A DNA stretch of 64,000 bases from Rhodocyclales bacterium (GTDB taxonomy: Bacteria > Pseudomonadota > Gammaproteobacteria > Burkholderiales > Rhodocyclaceae), in the NCBI GenBank assembly GCA_026399435.1, contig JAPLQX010000035.1:21594-85593 (forward strand), given 5' to 3'. Position 1 is the stretch's first letter. Each line of letters begins with the position of its first letter. Under the pieces are notes generated by a model. That model did no database searches. It worked only from the letters and a program-made list of their open reading frames with translations, and had not been told where the DNA came from. Shown one piece after another: positions 39,982-49,264 of this stretch. A program made the position numbers and the translations under genes.

Positions 39982-41363
39982 GCCTGCTGATGGACGCACT
40001 CAAGAAGGCCGAATTGGCGAAGCGTCAGGGGCAAAGCGAGGGCGCCGGCGAATCATCGGGGACGGAAGCCGGGGACGGACTTGCGCTGGAACCGCATCCC
40101 ACCTTGAGTGCCGCCGAGCCTGCGGCGACCGAATCGGCGGCGAGCGCCCCTGCCGCCGCGAATGCTCCCACCGGAGCGACCCTGCCTCACCTGCCCTCGC
40201 ATCTCGAAGAACTCGACGCGGAGTTCCTTGCCGAGGCGAAGAAGGCCGCGTCCTCGCGGCTGAGAGCGCCACCGCCGTCGGTTCCCCTGCGGGAACCCCA
40301 TGCCGACCAAGCTGCCGCTGCAGAAATACCGCCGCATACGGCGGTGCCTGCAGAACCGCGGCGCGGTCAGCCTGAACAAGGCGCCCCGCAGAGCAGGTCG
40401 GCGGCGCAGAACCTGTTTGCTGCCAAACAGGTCGACAAGCCGCCAGCGCGAAAAGCCTTTGCGATTGCGGTTGGCGTGGTCACCTTCCTGACCGTATGCG
40501 GCATCGGCGGATATTTCTGGTGGCAGTTGCAACCGAAGTCCGTTCCGATGGCCACGCGGGTTCCGCTGCCGCCACCGCCAGCCGCCGTAGCGCCTGCGCC
40601 GACTGTTGCGACGCTGCCGGCAGCTCCGGCCGCCGCAACAGCGAGTGCTCCCCGTCCGGCAGCTCCGGCCGCGGCCGACGACGAGGATTCCGCACCCGTC
40701 GCGGCCAAGGCGCCGGCCCAGGCCCGTCGCGCAAGCAAGGCCATTGCTGCGTCGCCCGAGTCGGAGGGCCCGGTGCGCGTCACCAAGGCGCCGCTGCAGG
40801 TCAATCCCGCCCTGATGCGAGGCTTTGACGCATTCAATCGGGGCGATCTCGCCCTGGCGCAGGTCGAGTACGAGCGCGCACAGAAGTCGGACCCGCGCAA
40901 CACCGATGTCCTCCATGGCCTGGCGGCCATCGCGGTACGTCAGGGTCGCAGCGACCAGGCCGAGTTGCTGTATCGACGCATCACGGAAGCCGACCCGCAG
41001 GATGCGGTAGCCATGGCTGCCCTGATCAACAGCCGCGGACAGATCGACCCAGGCGCCGCCGAAAGCCGGCTGAAGTCTCTCTCGGCGGCTCAGCCCGAAC
41101 TCGCGGCACCTCATTTTTCCCTGGGTAATCTCTATGCCCGCCACGGCCGCTGGCCAGAGGCCCAGCAGGCCTACTTTCGCGCCCACAACGCCGAACCGGA
41201 CAATCCCGACATCCTCTACAACCTCGCGATCAGTCTCGAGCATCTCCGCCAGAACAAACTTGCCGCGCAGTACTACAGTCAGGCCATCGCCGCCGCGCAG
41301 AGCCGACCGGCCGGATTCGACAAGGCGCAGGCCACCGCGAGACTGCAGACCCTGCAACCCTGA
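39978..41363 (+). CDS. MshN-like TPR membrane protein
   Basis: 461 residues. MSLLMDALKKAELAKRQ is the usual start of this group, followed by a charged and Ala/Pro-rich stretch, one membrane helix (about 157-180) and a second Pro/Ala linker. TPR repeats fill 285-461 (FDAFNRGDLALAQVEYERAQKSDPRNTDVLHGLA and three more). Likely links secretin and inner-membrane platform. Confidence 0.75.
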   Translation: MSLLMDALKKAELAKRQGQSEGAGESSGTEAGDGLALEPHPTLSAAEPAATESAASAPAAANAPTGATLPHLPSHLEELDAEFLAEAKKAASSRLRAPPPSVPLREPHADQAAAAEIPPHTAVPAEPRRGQPEQGAPQSRSAAQNLFAAKQVDKPPARKAFAIAVGVVTFLTVCGIGGYFWWQLQPKSVPMATRVPLPPPPAAVAPAPTVATLPAAPAAATASAPRPAAPAAADDEDSAPVAAKAPAQARRASKAIAASPESEGPVRVTKAPLQVNPALMRGFDAFNRGDLALAQVEYERAQKSDPRNTDVLHGLAAIAVRQGRSDQAELLYRRITEADPQDAVAMAALINSRGQIDPGAAESRLKSLSAAQPELAAPHFSLGNLYARHGRWPEAQQAYFRAHNAEPDNPDILYNLAISLEHLRQNKLAAQYYSQAIAAAQSRPAGFDKAQATARLQTLQP

Positions 41364-41377
41364 CACGGGCCGACGTC

Positions 41378-41421
41378 CCGGCGCACGAAGCGTGTTTATG
41401 CGCGCCGGAGGGCTTGCCCTC
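41378..41421 (+). other. two adjacent hairpins between mshN and mshE
   Basis: CCGGCGC (41378-41384) pairs with GCGCCGG (41402-41408), enclosing a small CACG/CGTG stem. GAGGGCTTGCCCTC (41408-41421) follows at once. There is no T run, so RNA processing or partial termination is more likely than full termination. They end 8 bp before the mshE ATG. Confidence 0.35.
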
Positions 41422-41429
41422 GCAGGCAG

Positions 41430-43154
41430 ATGCGCGATAATGATGCTCGTATGAATTCACCAACCACCCGCCGCCCGATTGGTCAGATACTCATCACGCA
41501 AGGCGTGATCAGCGAGGACCAACTTCGCATTGCACTGCTGGAGCAGATGAAATCCAACCAGCCAGTCGGCAAGCTGCTGGTTGCTCTGGGTTTTGTTTCC
41601 GAAGCCACGCTGCGGGACGCGCTCGGCGAGTCGCTCGGCCACAAGGCCGTCGATCTGGCCAATTCGATCATCGATGCGGATGCCCTGCGCATGGTGCCGC
41701 GCGAGTTGGCCAAGCGCCACATGCTGCTGGCGCTCAGCTATTCGCAGCCGGAGCAGCGACTCAAGATCGCCATTGCCGATCCCAACGACATCGTCGCCCT
41801 CGACAAGCTGCGCACGCTGATTCATCCGGAACTGGTGATCGAAACGCTCCTCGCCGGCGAATCCGAAATCGCCCGCGCCATCGATCAGTATTACGGTCAC
41901 GAGCTCTCGATCGACGGCATTCTGCACGAAATCGAAACCGGCGAGATCGACTATCGCAGCCTGTCCGCGTCACTCGACGAATACAGTCAGCCGGTGGTGC
42001 GTCTGGTCGATGCTCTGCTCACCGATGCGGTCAAGCATGATGCGTCCGACGTCCACTTCGAGCCGGAAGCCAGCTTCCTGCGCATCCGCTATCGGATCGA
42101 CGGCATCCTGCGTCAGATCCGCGCCCTGCACAAGACCTACTGGCCGGCCATGGCGGTGCGCATCAAGGTAATCAGCGGCATGAACATCGCCGAGACCCGC
42201 GCGCCGCAGGACGGCCGGATCTCGCTCAACATCAGCGGCCGCGCCGTCGATTTCCGGGTTGCCGCGCAGCCGACCATCCACGGCGAAAACATCGTCCTGC
42301 GCATCCTCGACCGGCAGAAAGGCATTGTGCCACTCGACCGGCTGGGACTCGACGACCACCAGATGAGCCTGATGAAGCTGATGGTGGCGCGTCCGGAGGG
42401 AATCATCCTGGTTACCGGACCAACCGGCAGCGGCAAGACCACCACGCTCTATTCGGTGCTGGCCCACATCAACCAGGAGGGCGTGAACATCATGACCCTC
42501 GAAGATCCGGTCGAGTATCCGATGGCAATGATCCGCCAGACCTCGGTGGCGGAATCCGCCAAGCTGGACTTTGCCAATGGCATCCGCTCCATGATGCGCC
42601 AGGATCCGGACATCATTCTGGTCGGCGAAATCCGCGACGCGGACACCGCCGAGATGGCGTTTCGCGCCGCAATGACCGGCCATCAGGTGTATTCGACCCT
42701 GCACACCAACTCGGCGCTGGGGGCTATCCCGCGCCTGCTCGACATCGGCGTGCTGCCGGACATCATGGCCGGCAACATCATCGGCATCATCGCCCAGCGC
42801 CTGGTGCGACGCCTGTGCACCCATTGCCGCAAGCCCTATCCCGCCGAAGCCCACGAATGCAAGCTGCTTGGGGTCGTCAGCGGCCAGCCGGCACCGATCC
42901 TTTACCGTTCGGCTGGCTGTGACCACTGTGAATACCAGGGCTATCGGGGTCGCATTGCGATCATGGAAATGCTGCGCCTCGACAACGACCTCGACGATCT
43001 CATCAGCCGCCGCGCCACACAGCGCGAAATTCGCAACATGGCGCGCGAGAAGGGCTTCCGCCCCTTGTCCGACGACGGTCTGCGGCGCGTGCTTGACGGC
43101 TCCACCTCGATCGAGGAAGTCGGTCGCGTCATCGACCTGACGGTGCGGATGTAG
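41430..43154 (+). CDS. mshE: MshE/GspE-type assembly ATPase
   Basis: 574 residues from ATG 41430; ATG 41451 (MNSPTTRRPIGQILI) is an equally good family start. N-terminal MshEN domain (about 15-150), Walker A GPTGSGKTTTLYS (about 329), Walker B DPDIILVGEIRDADTAEMAF, His box GHQVYSTLHTNSA and a zinc knuckle CTHC...CDHC (about 463 and 497). It powers pilus extension. MshEN domains bind cyclic di-GMP in Vibrio MshE; the residues were not checked one by one here. Confidence 0.88.
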   Translation: MRDNDARMNSPTTRRPIGQILITQGVISEDQLRIALLEQMKSNQPVGKLLVALGFVSEATLRDALGESLGHKAVDLANSIIDADALRMVPRELAKRHMLLALSYSQPEQRLKIAIADPNDIVALDKLRTLIHPELVIETLLAGESEIARAIDQYYGHELSIDGILHEIETGEIDYRSLSASLDEYSQPVVRLVDALLTDAVKHDASDVHFEPEASFLRIRYRIDGILRQIRALHKTYWPAMAVRIKVISGMNIAETRAPQDGRISLNISGRAVDFRVAAQPTIHGENIVLRILDRQKGIVPLDRLGLDDHQMSLMKLMVARPEGIILVTGPTGSGKTTTLYSVLAHINQEGVNIMTLEDPVEYPMAMIRQTSVAESAKLDFANGIRSMMRQDPDIILVGEIRDADTAEMAFRAAMTGHQVYSTLHTNSALGAIPRLLDIGVLPDIMAGNIIGIIAQRLVRRLCTHCRKPYPAEAHECKLLGVVSGQPAPILYRSAGCDHCEYQGYRGRIAIMEMLRLDNDLDDLISRRATQREIRNMAREKGFRPLSDDGLRRVLDGSTSIEEVGRVIDLTVRM

Positions 43155-43188
43155 CCGCTTCTGCGGCATCGCCCACCTGCACCCAGAC

Positions 43189-44391
43189 ATGGCCCTCTAT
43201 GCCTACAAGGCGATGAACAGCAACGGCAGAATGGTGGCCGGCCACCTCGAAGCCATCAACCTGATCGACCTCGAAATGCGCCTGAAGCGCATGGACCTGG
43301 ACTTCATCAACGGCGACACCTTGAAGCAAGGCGGCATGATGGGCCGCGCCAGAATCACCCGCCCGGAACTGATCAACTTCTGTTTTCATCTCGAGCAACT
43401 CGCGCGGGCCGGTGTTTCGCTGATCGAAAGCCTCACCGACTTGCGTGACACCATCGAAAACCCGCGCTTTCGCGAAATAATCGCCGGCATGGTGGAAAGC
43501 ATCGAGGGCGGGAAAACGCTCTCGCAGGCGCTGGCCGAACATCCGCAGACATTTGACGGCGTGATGGTCAGCCTGATCAAGGCCGGCGAGGAAACCGGCG
43601 CCCTGCCACAGGTGCTCAACAATCTCCTCGAATCGCTCAAATGGCAGGACGAACTCGCAGCCCACACCAAGAAGCTGATCATGTACCCGGCCTTTCTCGC
43701 CACGGTCGTGGTCGCCATCACGCTGTTCATGATGATCTACCTGGTGCCGAAAATGGCCGGCTTTATCCGCAACATGGGGCAGGAGTTGCCGACGCAGACC
43801 AAAATACTGATCGCCACCTCGGAATTCTTCGTCAGCTACTGGTATGTCGTGATCGGCCTGCCGCTCATCCTTGCCGTCATCGTCACCTTTCTGGTCAACA
43901 CCAATCGGACGGCGCACTACTACTTCGACGATGTCAAGCTGCGCCTGCCCTACATTGGCCAGATCCTGCGCAAGATCATCCTGTCGCGCTTCGCGTCGGT
44001 ATTTGCCATGATGTATTCTTCGGGCATCACCATTCTCGACTCGATCAAGGCAACAGAAGACGTGGTCGGCAACCTCATCATCAAGGAAGGCCTGCAAAAG
44101 GTCGGCGACCTGATTGCCGAGGGGCAGAACGTTACCGTCGCCTTCCAGAATGCGGGGATTTTCCCGCCGCTGGTACTGCGCATGTTGCGGGTAGGTGAGA
44201 ACACCGGCGCCCTGGATACCGCGCTGACCAATGTCAGCTACTTCTACAATCGCGATGTGCGCGAATCAATCGAGAGGGTTCAGTCAATGATCGAGCCGGT
44301 CATGACCGTGACCATCGGCCTGCTTCTCGGCTGGATCATGATGGCCGTGCTCGGCCCGATCTACGACATCATCACCAAGCTGAAAACCTGA
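43189..44391 (+). CDS. mshG: MshG/PilC-type inner-membrane platform protein
   Basis: 400 residues with two GspF repeats and three membrane helices. LARAGVSLIESLTDLRDTIENPRF and the second-repeat SGITILDSIKATEDVVGNL are typical. It is the platform on which the ATPase acts. Its stop overlaps the next ATG by 1 bp. Confidence 0.88.
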   Translation: MALYAYKAMNSNGRMVAGHLEAINLIDLEMRLKRMDLDFINGDTLKQGGMMGRARITRPELINFCFHLEQLARAGVSLIESLTDLRDTIENPRFREIIAGMVESIEGGKTLSQALAEHPQTFDGVMVSLIKAGEETGALPQVLNNLLESLKWQDELAAHTKKLIMYPAFLATVVVAITLFMMIYLVPKMAGFIRNMGQELPTQTKILIATSEFFVSYWYVVIGLPLILAVIVTFLVNTNRTAHYYFDDVKLRLPYIGQILRKIILSRFASVFAMMYSSGITILDSIKATEDVVGNLIIKEGLQKVGDLIAEGQNVTVAFQNAGIFPPLVLRMLRVGENTGALDTALTNVSYFYNRDVRESIERVQSMIEPVMTVTIGLLLGWIMMAVLGPIYDIITKLKT

Positions 44392-45950
44392 TGGCCGCGA
44401 AACGGATTCTCCTGCTCGATGGCCCCTTCCTCACGGCCTACCATTGGAGCGCCGGCCACATCAAGGTCGAGGGCGAGTTCAGTCATGAACCGGTAGGCCT
44501 GGAAGCGCTCGCGGCCTATCTCAACAAGAACCGCTCCAGCCTTTTCTACCTGCTGGCGGACATCCCCGAAGAGGGCTTCCAGCTCGAAGAGCTTCCCTAT
44601 GTCCAGGGCGGCGACCGCAACGCGCTGCTGCAGCGGCGCCTCGTTCAGTATTACTACAACACGCCACTGTCCGCCGCCATCTCGCTGGGCCGCTCACCGG
44701 TCGGCCGGCGTGATGAAAAATTGTTGTTCGCCGCTCTCACCCGGATCGAGACCTTCACGCCCTGGCTGGATACGCTGCGCGAAGCGGAGACCATCCTTGT
44801 CGGGGTCTATTCGGTACCACTGGTGCTTGCCGGATGCGCTCCCCAACTGATGGGTCAAAGTGGCCCGGTGCTGTTCGTCAGCCTGACCCGTGGCGGAGTG
44901 CGACAAAGCTTCTTCGATCAGGGCAAGCTGCACTTCTCCCGGCTGTCACAGCTCGCCACCCACAGCCTGGACGAAATCGGCCGCACCAGCGCCGACGATT
45001 CGGCCAAGATATTCCAGTATCTCGTCGCCCAGCGCCAGATTCCACGCGGCGCCGCCCTGCGCACCATGGTTCTGGCCCACCCCGGGCAGATACCGGCATT
45101 GCAGGGTTTCTGTCGCAACACCGCCGAGCTTCAGTTCGAGTTCATCGATCTCGTCGCCACGGCCCGTCAGCAGAAGCTCAAGGATGTTCCCGCCGACAGC
45201 AACGCCGACAACCTGTTCATTCACTGCCTGGCGACCAAGACACCCGCGCAACAGTTTGCCCCGGCCCGCGAGAGGCGCTTCCACAATCTCTGGCAGGTCC
45301 GCTTTGCGCTCACCAGCGCAGCGTGGGTCATACTCGCCGGGTGCCTGCTGTTTGCCGGCAAGACTGCCCTCAATCTGTACGACCTGCGCGACACGACCGA
45401 AGCCACCAAGGCCCTCACCGCCAGCGACACCCAGCGCTACAACGCCATTCTCGAGGGCCTGCCCAAGATCAGCATCACCCCTGACAACCTGCGCGCACTG
45501 TCAGGACGTTTCGAGGCGCTGCAGAAACGCACTCCGGCGATGGAGCCACTGCTGATACACGTCAGCCAGGCGCTGAACGACAACCCGAGAATCGAACTTA
45601 CCCAACTCACCTGGAAGATTGTCGATCATCTCGATGTCGGCGAAAAAGCCCAGAAAGACGCAAAGCAGGCTGCTGGCGCAGCGACGCCCGCCGCTGCCGC
45701 CGCGGCTGGCTGGGTCACCGTCGAGATCCATGCGCAGCTTCCGCTCGGCCTTGTCAGCGACCAGCGCGCCCAGATCGAACTGATTGAAAGCTTCGCCGAG
45801 CGACTGCGTGCTTCCCAGACCGACGTCCGGGTGCTGCGCCGACCCTTCGACATCGAATCCGACAAGCCGCTCAGGAGCACCGGCAAGGATGGCGAAGCGC
45901 AGCCTGCCGACGTCCCGAAGTTCGCTGTGCGTATTGCCCGTCCATTATGA
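44391..45950 (+). CDS. PilM/PilN-like fusion (MshI-type) biogenesis protein
   Basis: 519 residues. The first 300 lack any membrane segment and resemble a degenerate actin-like/GspL fold (ILLLDGPFLTAYHW..., GPVLFVSLTRGGVRQSFF). A single membrane helix (about 306-325) is followed by a periplasmic PilN/GspL-like part. It would join the cytoplasmic and periplasmic rings of the pilus inner-membrane complex. The N-terminal identification is weak. Confidence 0.6.
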   Translation: MAAKRILLLDGPFLTAYHWSAGHIKVEGEFSHEPVGLEALAAYLNKNRSSLFYLLADIPEEGFQLEELPYVQGGDRNALLQRRLVQYYYNTPLSAAISLGRSPVGRRDEKLLFAALTRIETFTPWLDTLREAETILVGVYSVPLVLAGCAPQLMGQSGPVLFVSLTRGGVRQSFFDQGKLHFSRLSQLATHSLDEIGRTSADDSAKIFQYLVAQRQIPRGAALRTMVLAHPGQIPALQGFCRNTAELQFEFIDLVATARQQKLKDVPADSNADNLFIHCLATKTPAQQFAPARERRFHNLWQVRFALTSAAWVILAGCLLFAGKTALNLYDLRDTTEATKALTASDTQRYNAILEGLPKISITPDNLRALSGRFEALQKRTPAMEPLLIHVSQALNDNPRIELTQLTWKIVDHLDVGEKAQKDAKQAAGAATPAAAAAAGWVTVEIHAQLPLGLVSDQRAQIELIESFAERLRASQTDVRVLRRPFDIESDKPLRSTGKDGEAQPADVPKFAVRIARPL

Positions 45951-45981
45951 CAAACAAGGCGAGAGCTACGGTGAGGGACGC

Positions 45982-46593
45982 ATGAAGCTGGATGCCAAGG
46001 ACCTTAAACGCCTGCAATGGGCCATCGCCTTCCTGGGCATCATGGCCCTGGCCGGCGGCGCCTCCGTCTGGACCAGTCTGCAGCTGAAAAGGAGCGCCGA
46101 AAAGACCCATCAGGAAGCGACTGCCGCACGCAAGGACATCCAGACCAAACTCGCGCGGGCACGCGACGAGGAGCAGGAACTGCGCGACAAGATCGTCCGC
46201 TTCCAGGCCCTCAAGACCCGCGGCCTTATCGGCCCGGAACAGCGCCTCGACTGGGTCGAAGCCATCGCCCGCATCAAGGCTGCGCGCCGCATCTTCAAGC
46301 TGGATTACGACTTCGCGCCGCAGCGCCCGGTTGATGCCGGCATACTGCCCGGAGGTGCTGCGGCCGGCGGCTTCGAGGTCGTGGCGAGCCAGATGCGGCT
46401 GCAGATCCAGCTGCTGCACGAAGGCGAGTTGCTCGCGTTTCTTGCCGAGCTCCGCGACAAGGTGCAGGCGCTGGTTCAGGTCCGCTCCTGCGTGATCGAG
46501 CGCGTTGCGCCCAGCAACATCGAGCGCGGCAACAACGCCCAGCTGAAAGCCGAGTGCTCACTCGAATGGATTACGCTGAGGGAAGGCAAATGA
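45982..46593 (+). CDS. PilO/MshJ-like inner-membrane biogenesis protein
   Basis: 203 residues from ATG 45982, with GAGGG 5 bases upstream. One membrane helix (about 13-32), a coiled coil (35-75, KRSAEKTHQEATAARKDIQTKLARARDEEQELRDKI), then a small alpha/beta domain (QMRLQIQLLHEGELLAFLAELRD), the PilO/GspM layout. It overlaps the next gene by 4 bp. Confidence 0.65.
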   Translation: MKLDAKDLKRLQWAIAFLGIMALAGGASVWTSLQLKRSAEKTHQEATAARKDIQTKLARARDEEQELRDKIVRFQALKTRGLIGPEQRLDWVEAIARIKAARRIFKLDYDFAPQRPVDAGILPGGAAAGGFEVVASQMRLQIQLLHEGELLAFLAELRDKVQALVQVRSCVIERVAPSNIERGNNAQLKAECSLEWITLREGK

Positions 46594-47030
46594 GACTGTC
46601 AAGCCGGATGATGCCGGGTCTGCTCGGCCTAGCCATGCTCGCTCCCGCCTGCGCCGCGGATGCCCCCGAACTGGGCCGTCTGTTCTTCACGCCCGAAAGG
46701 CGCACCACACTGGAACGTCAGCGCACGCTCAACGTCCAGGAAGCGCAGTCGCTGCAGGGCACCAGCATGAGCCTCGACGGCGTCGTCTATCGATCCAGCG
46801 GCAAGGCGACCGTATGGGTCAACCGCCAGGCACAAACCGAGGGCGAAAGCGCGCGCACCGGCGTTACCGCAACCATATCGCCCAGGACGCCGGGTAGCGC
46901 CCTGCTCGCACCGGGTGAAGAAGCGCCGGCGCAGCTCAAGGTGGGCGAGACCATCAACAGAGCCACCGGCGAGCGCAATACGCGGCTGGGCAGCGGCACA
47001 GTCATCACCCCGCAGCGCAGTCGCCCCTGA
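46590..47030 (+). CDS. small exported protein, MshK/PilP-like position
   Basis: 146 residues from ATG 46590 (GGAAGG upstream). A signal peptide MRLSSRMMPGLLGLAMLAPACAA precedes about 120 residues with LFFTPERRTTLERQR, DGVVYRSSGKATVWVNRQ and SGTVITPQ. The motif of hydrophobic strand plus V-N repeats resembles MshK and other small periplasmic pilus-ring proteins. The match is by position as much as by sequence. Confidence 0.55.
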   Translation: MRLSSRMMPGLLGLAMLAPACAADAPELGRLFFTPERRTTLERQRTLNVQEAQSLQGTSMSLDGVVYRSSGKATVWVNRQAQTEGESARTGVTATISPRTPGSALLAPGEEAPAQLKVGETINRATGERNTRLGSGTVITPQRSRP

Positions 47031-47047
47031 AGCCGAAACGCCACGCA

Positions 47048-49264
47048 ATGGCTGCTCGCACCCTGCGAATTGGACGGAAGCGTTCGCGCGGCGTAGCGCT
47101 TCTCATGTTAGTGATCATCGTCGCCATGAGCATGCTCTACTTTTTGACGCAGCAACTGGAGGACATCAGCATCTTTCAGCGTGCTGCCCGCAGCGATCCC
47201 GGCAGCAGCAATTCGGCGCTGACCCAGGCGCGCGAAGCCTTGCTCGGCTACGCCATCACGTATCGTGACGACCATCCGACCGAGGTTTTTGGCTACCTGC
47301 CCTGCCCCGACCGGGACGGCGATGGAATATCCGATCCCAACAGCGACGGCTTCTGCGCAACGGCAGACGGCAAGGCGGAGATCGGGCTGTTTCCCTACAA
47401 GACTCTCGGTCTGCCTGACCTGCGCGACACGGAGGGTGGCTGCCTTTGGTACGCCGTGGCCGGCAACTTCAAGGCGGTACCGTCTGGCACCAAGGCGATC
47501 ATGAACTGGGACACGCAGGGCCAGTTCAGCATTCTTGGCAGCGATTCGGCGGCACGTACCCCGGCGCCGGATGTCAGCGGCGGCGAGGGCGGGGCGGCCG
47601 CCGTGGTGTTTGCCGCCGGAACGCCGATCGGAACGCAAAGCCGCCGCCCCACCGGCAGCCTTCCCTGCCGACTCAACATGCGCAGCGTAAATCCAGATGC
47701 CAGCGCCAATCCCAACCCGACGCAAGTCGCGGACTACCTCGACGGCAATTACAACTTCGCGGTCACCACCACTATTCCGATCACCCAGGGCATCGTCATC
47801 GATTCCGGCGGCAACATCACCAACAACGACCTGCTGGTCTGGATCACGCCCAAACAGATCTTCGACAGGATCAAGCGGCGCAGTGATTTCGTGACGGCAA
47901 TCAACGCACTGTCCTCCTCGCTCGCCACCTCCCTGGCGCCGGCCACGCCGGGCGCGCCCCTGCTCAGTCACGATGGAGGCGGCACGCCGGTCGGCAGCAG
48001 CAAGCTGGTCGGCAAGTTCCCCGCGGCTACCGGCGTTCCCGCGATTCCGGTGAATTACCAGACCTACCGCGACAACTGGCGCGACATGTATCGCTATGTG
48101 CGCTGCACGCCCTCGTCGCCGACCAACAAGTGCCTCAATGTCAATGGCCAGAGCTGCATGGGCACGCTGGTCTTTGCCGGGCAACACGCAACGTCGGGAC
48201 CGCGCACGACTGCGGACAAGGCCAACGATGCGACCTACATCGACAGCGGCGGAAACTATAGCGCCTACACGACGAGCGGGGCCAACAGCTTCGCTGGCGC
48301 AGCCAGTTTTGCCATGGCCGATCCAAGCCAGCTGGCAACACAGGATGTGCTGTATTGCCTGAACACCCTGGACGTGACCGCGATCACCGGCACCAGCGGC
48401 TTCACCGCCGCCGCCAGTTCGCCGCTGGTCAGCAGTTTTGCCGGCAGCAGCCGGCTGGGCACATCGGTCATCGACTTCTTTAGCGCCAGAAGCGCCTGCA
48501 CCTGGTCGCCGACCGCGGTGGATTTCTTCAACGGCCTCAGCGTCTATTTCAGGCTGAATGTAAACACCCGCGATGCCGGCCTCAGCTTCGTCGTGGCCGA
48601 TGCCACCAACAATCCATCGACCGTCAACCTCTGCGGCGGCATAGGGACGGACGGCCGGCTGCTGGGCTATGCCGGCACCCATGCAAGCGGCAACCGGATC
48701 AAGGCGCCCAAGATCGGGCTGGAACTGGATACGCGCCGTGACGCCACCCTGGCCACCGATCCCGATTTCGCCGTCACGCTTCTCAATCGCCACGCCGCCA
48801 TCGTCTACTGGGGCACTACCGCTTCCAATGACGATGACAACACGCATGGCGCGGGGACTGCAGCATCCAGCACACAGCCACTGAATCCATCAAGCGCACC
48901 CGGCGTCGTCACAGAAAGCTTCACCAACCTCACCGCCTACCATGTCCGGCTGGACATCCAGAGGACCTATGCGGCCCCGGTGGGAACCTATGCGGTCACC
49001 GCCTACATCTACCTCACTTCCGACCCCTCGACCCTGGCCTGCCGGTCCTTGCTCAGCGACCCGACCTCCCTCGCCGACTTTTTTGTGAACGTGGACACGG
49101 GCGGCCTCTGCATACCGACGATTACCGATACCATAACGATCAACGACAGCCTGACGGCCGGCAACGAAGCGATGAAGAAGGTCTTTCTCGGATTCACCAC
49201 GGGCCAGCGGGCAGGCCGCTCGCAAGACATCACCATCGGCAATTTCGCCGCACAAAACCACTGA
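47048..49264 (+). CDS. large minor-pilin-like protein with possible lectin-like domain
   Basis: 738 residues. RKRSRGVALLMLVIIVAMSMLYFLTQQ is a class III-like leader cut after Gly15 with the hydrophobic helix of a pilin, but mature residue 5 is Met and not Glu, as in GspK/PilX-type tip pilins. A module (about 55-150) with ALLGYAITYRD, GYLPCPDRDGDGISDPNSDG and PYKTLGLPDLRD recurs in the next gene. The C-terminal half (about 540-735) has NRIKAPKIGLELDTRRDA and LTAYHVRLDIQRTYAAP, suggestive of a concanavalin-like jelly roll. A tip adhesin is inferred. Confidence 0.55.
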   Translation: MAARTLRIGRKRSRGVALLMLVIIVAMSMLYFLTQQLEDISIFQRAARSDPGSSNSALTQAREALLGYAITYRDDHPTEVFGYLPCPDRDGDGISDPNSDGFCATADGKAEIGLFPYKTLGLPDLRDTEGGCLWYAVAGNFKAVPSGTKAIMNWDTQGQFSILGSDSAARTPAPDVSGGEGGAAAVVFAAGTPIGTQSRRPTGSLPCRLNMRSVNPDASANPNPTQVADYLDGNYNFAVTTTIPITQGIVIDSGGNITNNDLLVWITPKQIFDRIKRRSDFVTAINALSSSLATSLAPATPGAPLLSHDGGGTPVGSSKLVGKFPAATGVPAIPVNYQTYRDNWRDMYRYVRCTPSSPTNKCLNVNGQSCMGTLVFAGQHATSGPRTTADKANDATYIDSGGNYSAYTTSGANSFAGAASFAMADPSQLATQDVLYCLNTLDVTAITGTSGFTAAASSPLVSSFAGSSRLGTSVIDFFSARSACTWSPTAVDFFNGLSVYFRLNVNTRDAGLSFVVADATNNPSTVNLCGGIGTDGRLLGYAGTHASGNRIKAPKIGLELDTRRDATLATDPDFAVTLLNRHAAIVYWGTTASNDDDNTHGAGTAASSTQPLNPSSAPGVVTESFTNLTAYHVRLDIQRTYAAPVGTYAVTAYIYLTSDPSTLACRSLLSDPTSLADFFVNVDTGGLCIPTITDTITINDSLTAGNEAMKKVFLGFTTGQRAGRSQDITIGNFAAQNH

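Noticed and set aside
47108..48847. 579-codon minus-strand open frame inside the large pilin gene
   Set aside because: Antisense shadow; the plus frame has a prepilin leader, coupling to both neighbours and good codon use.
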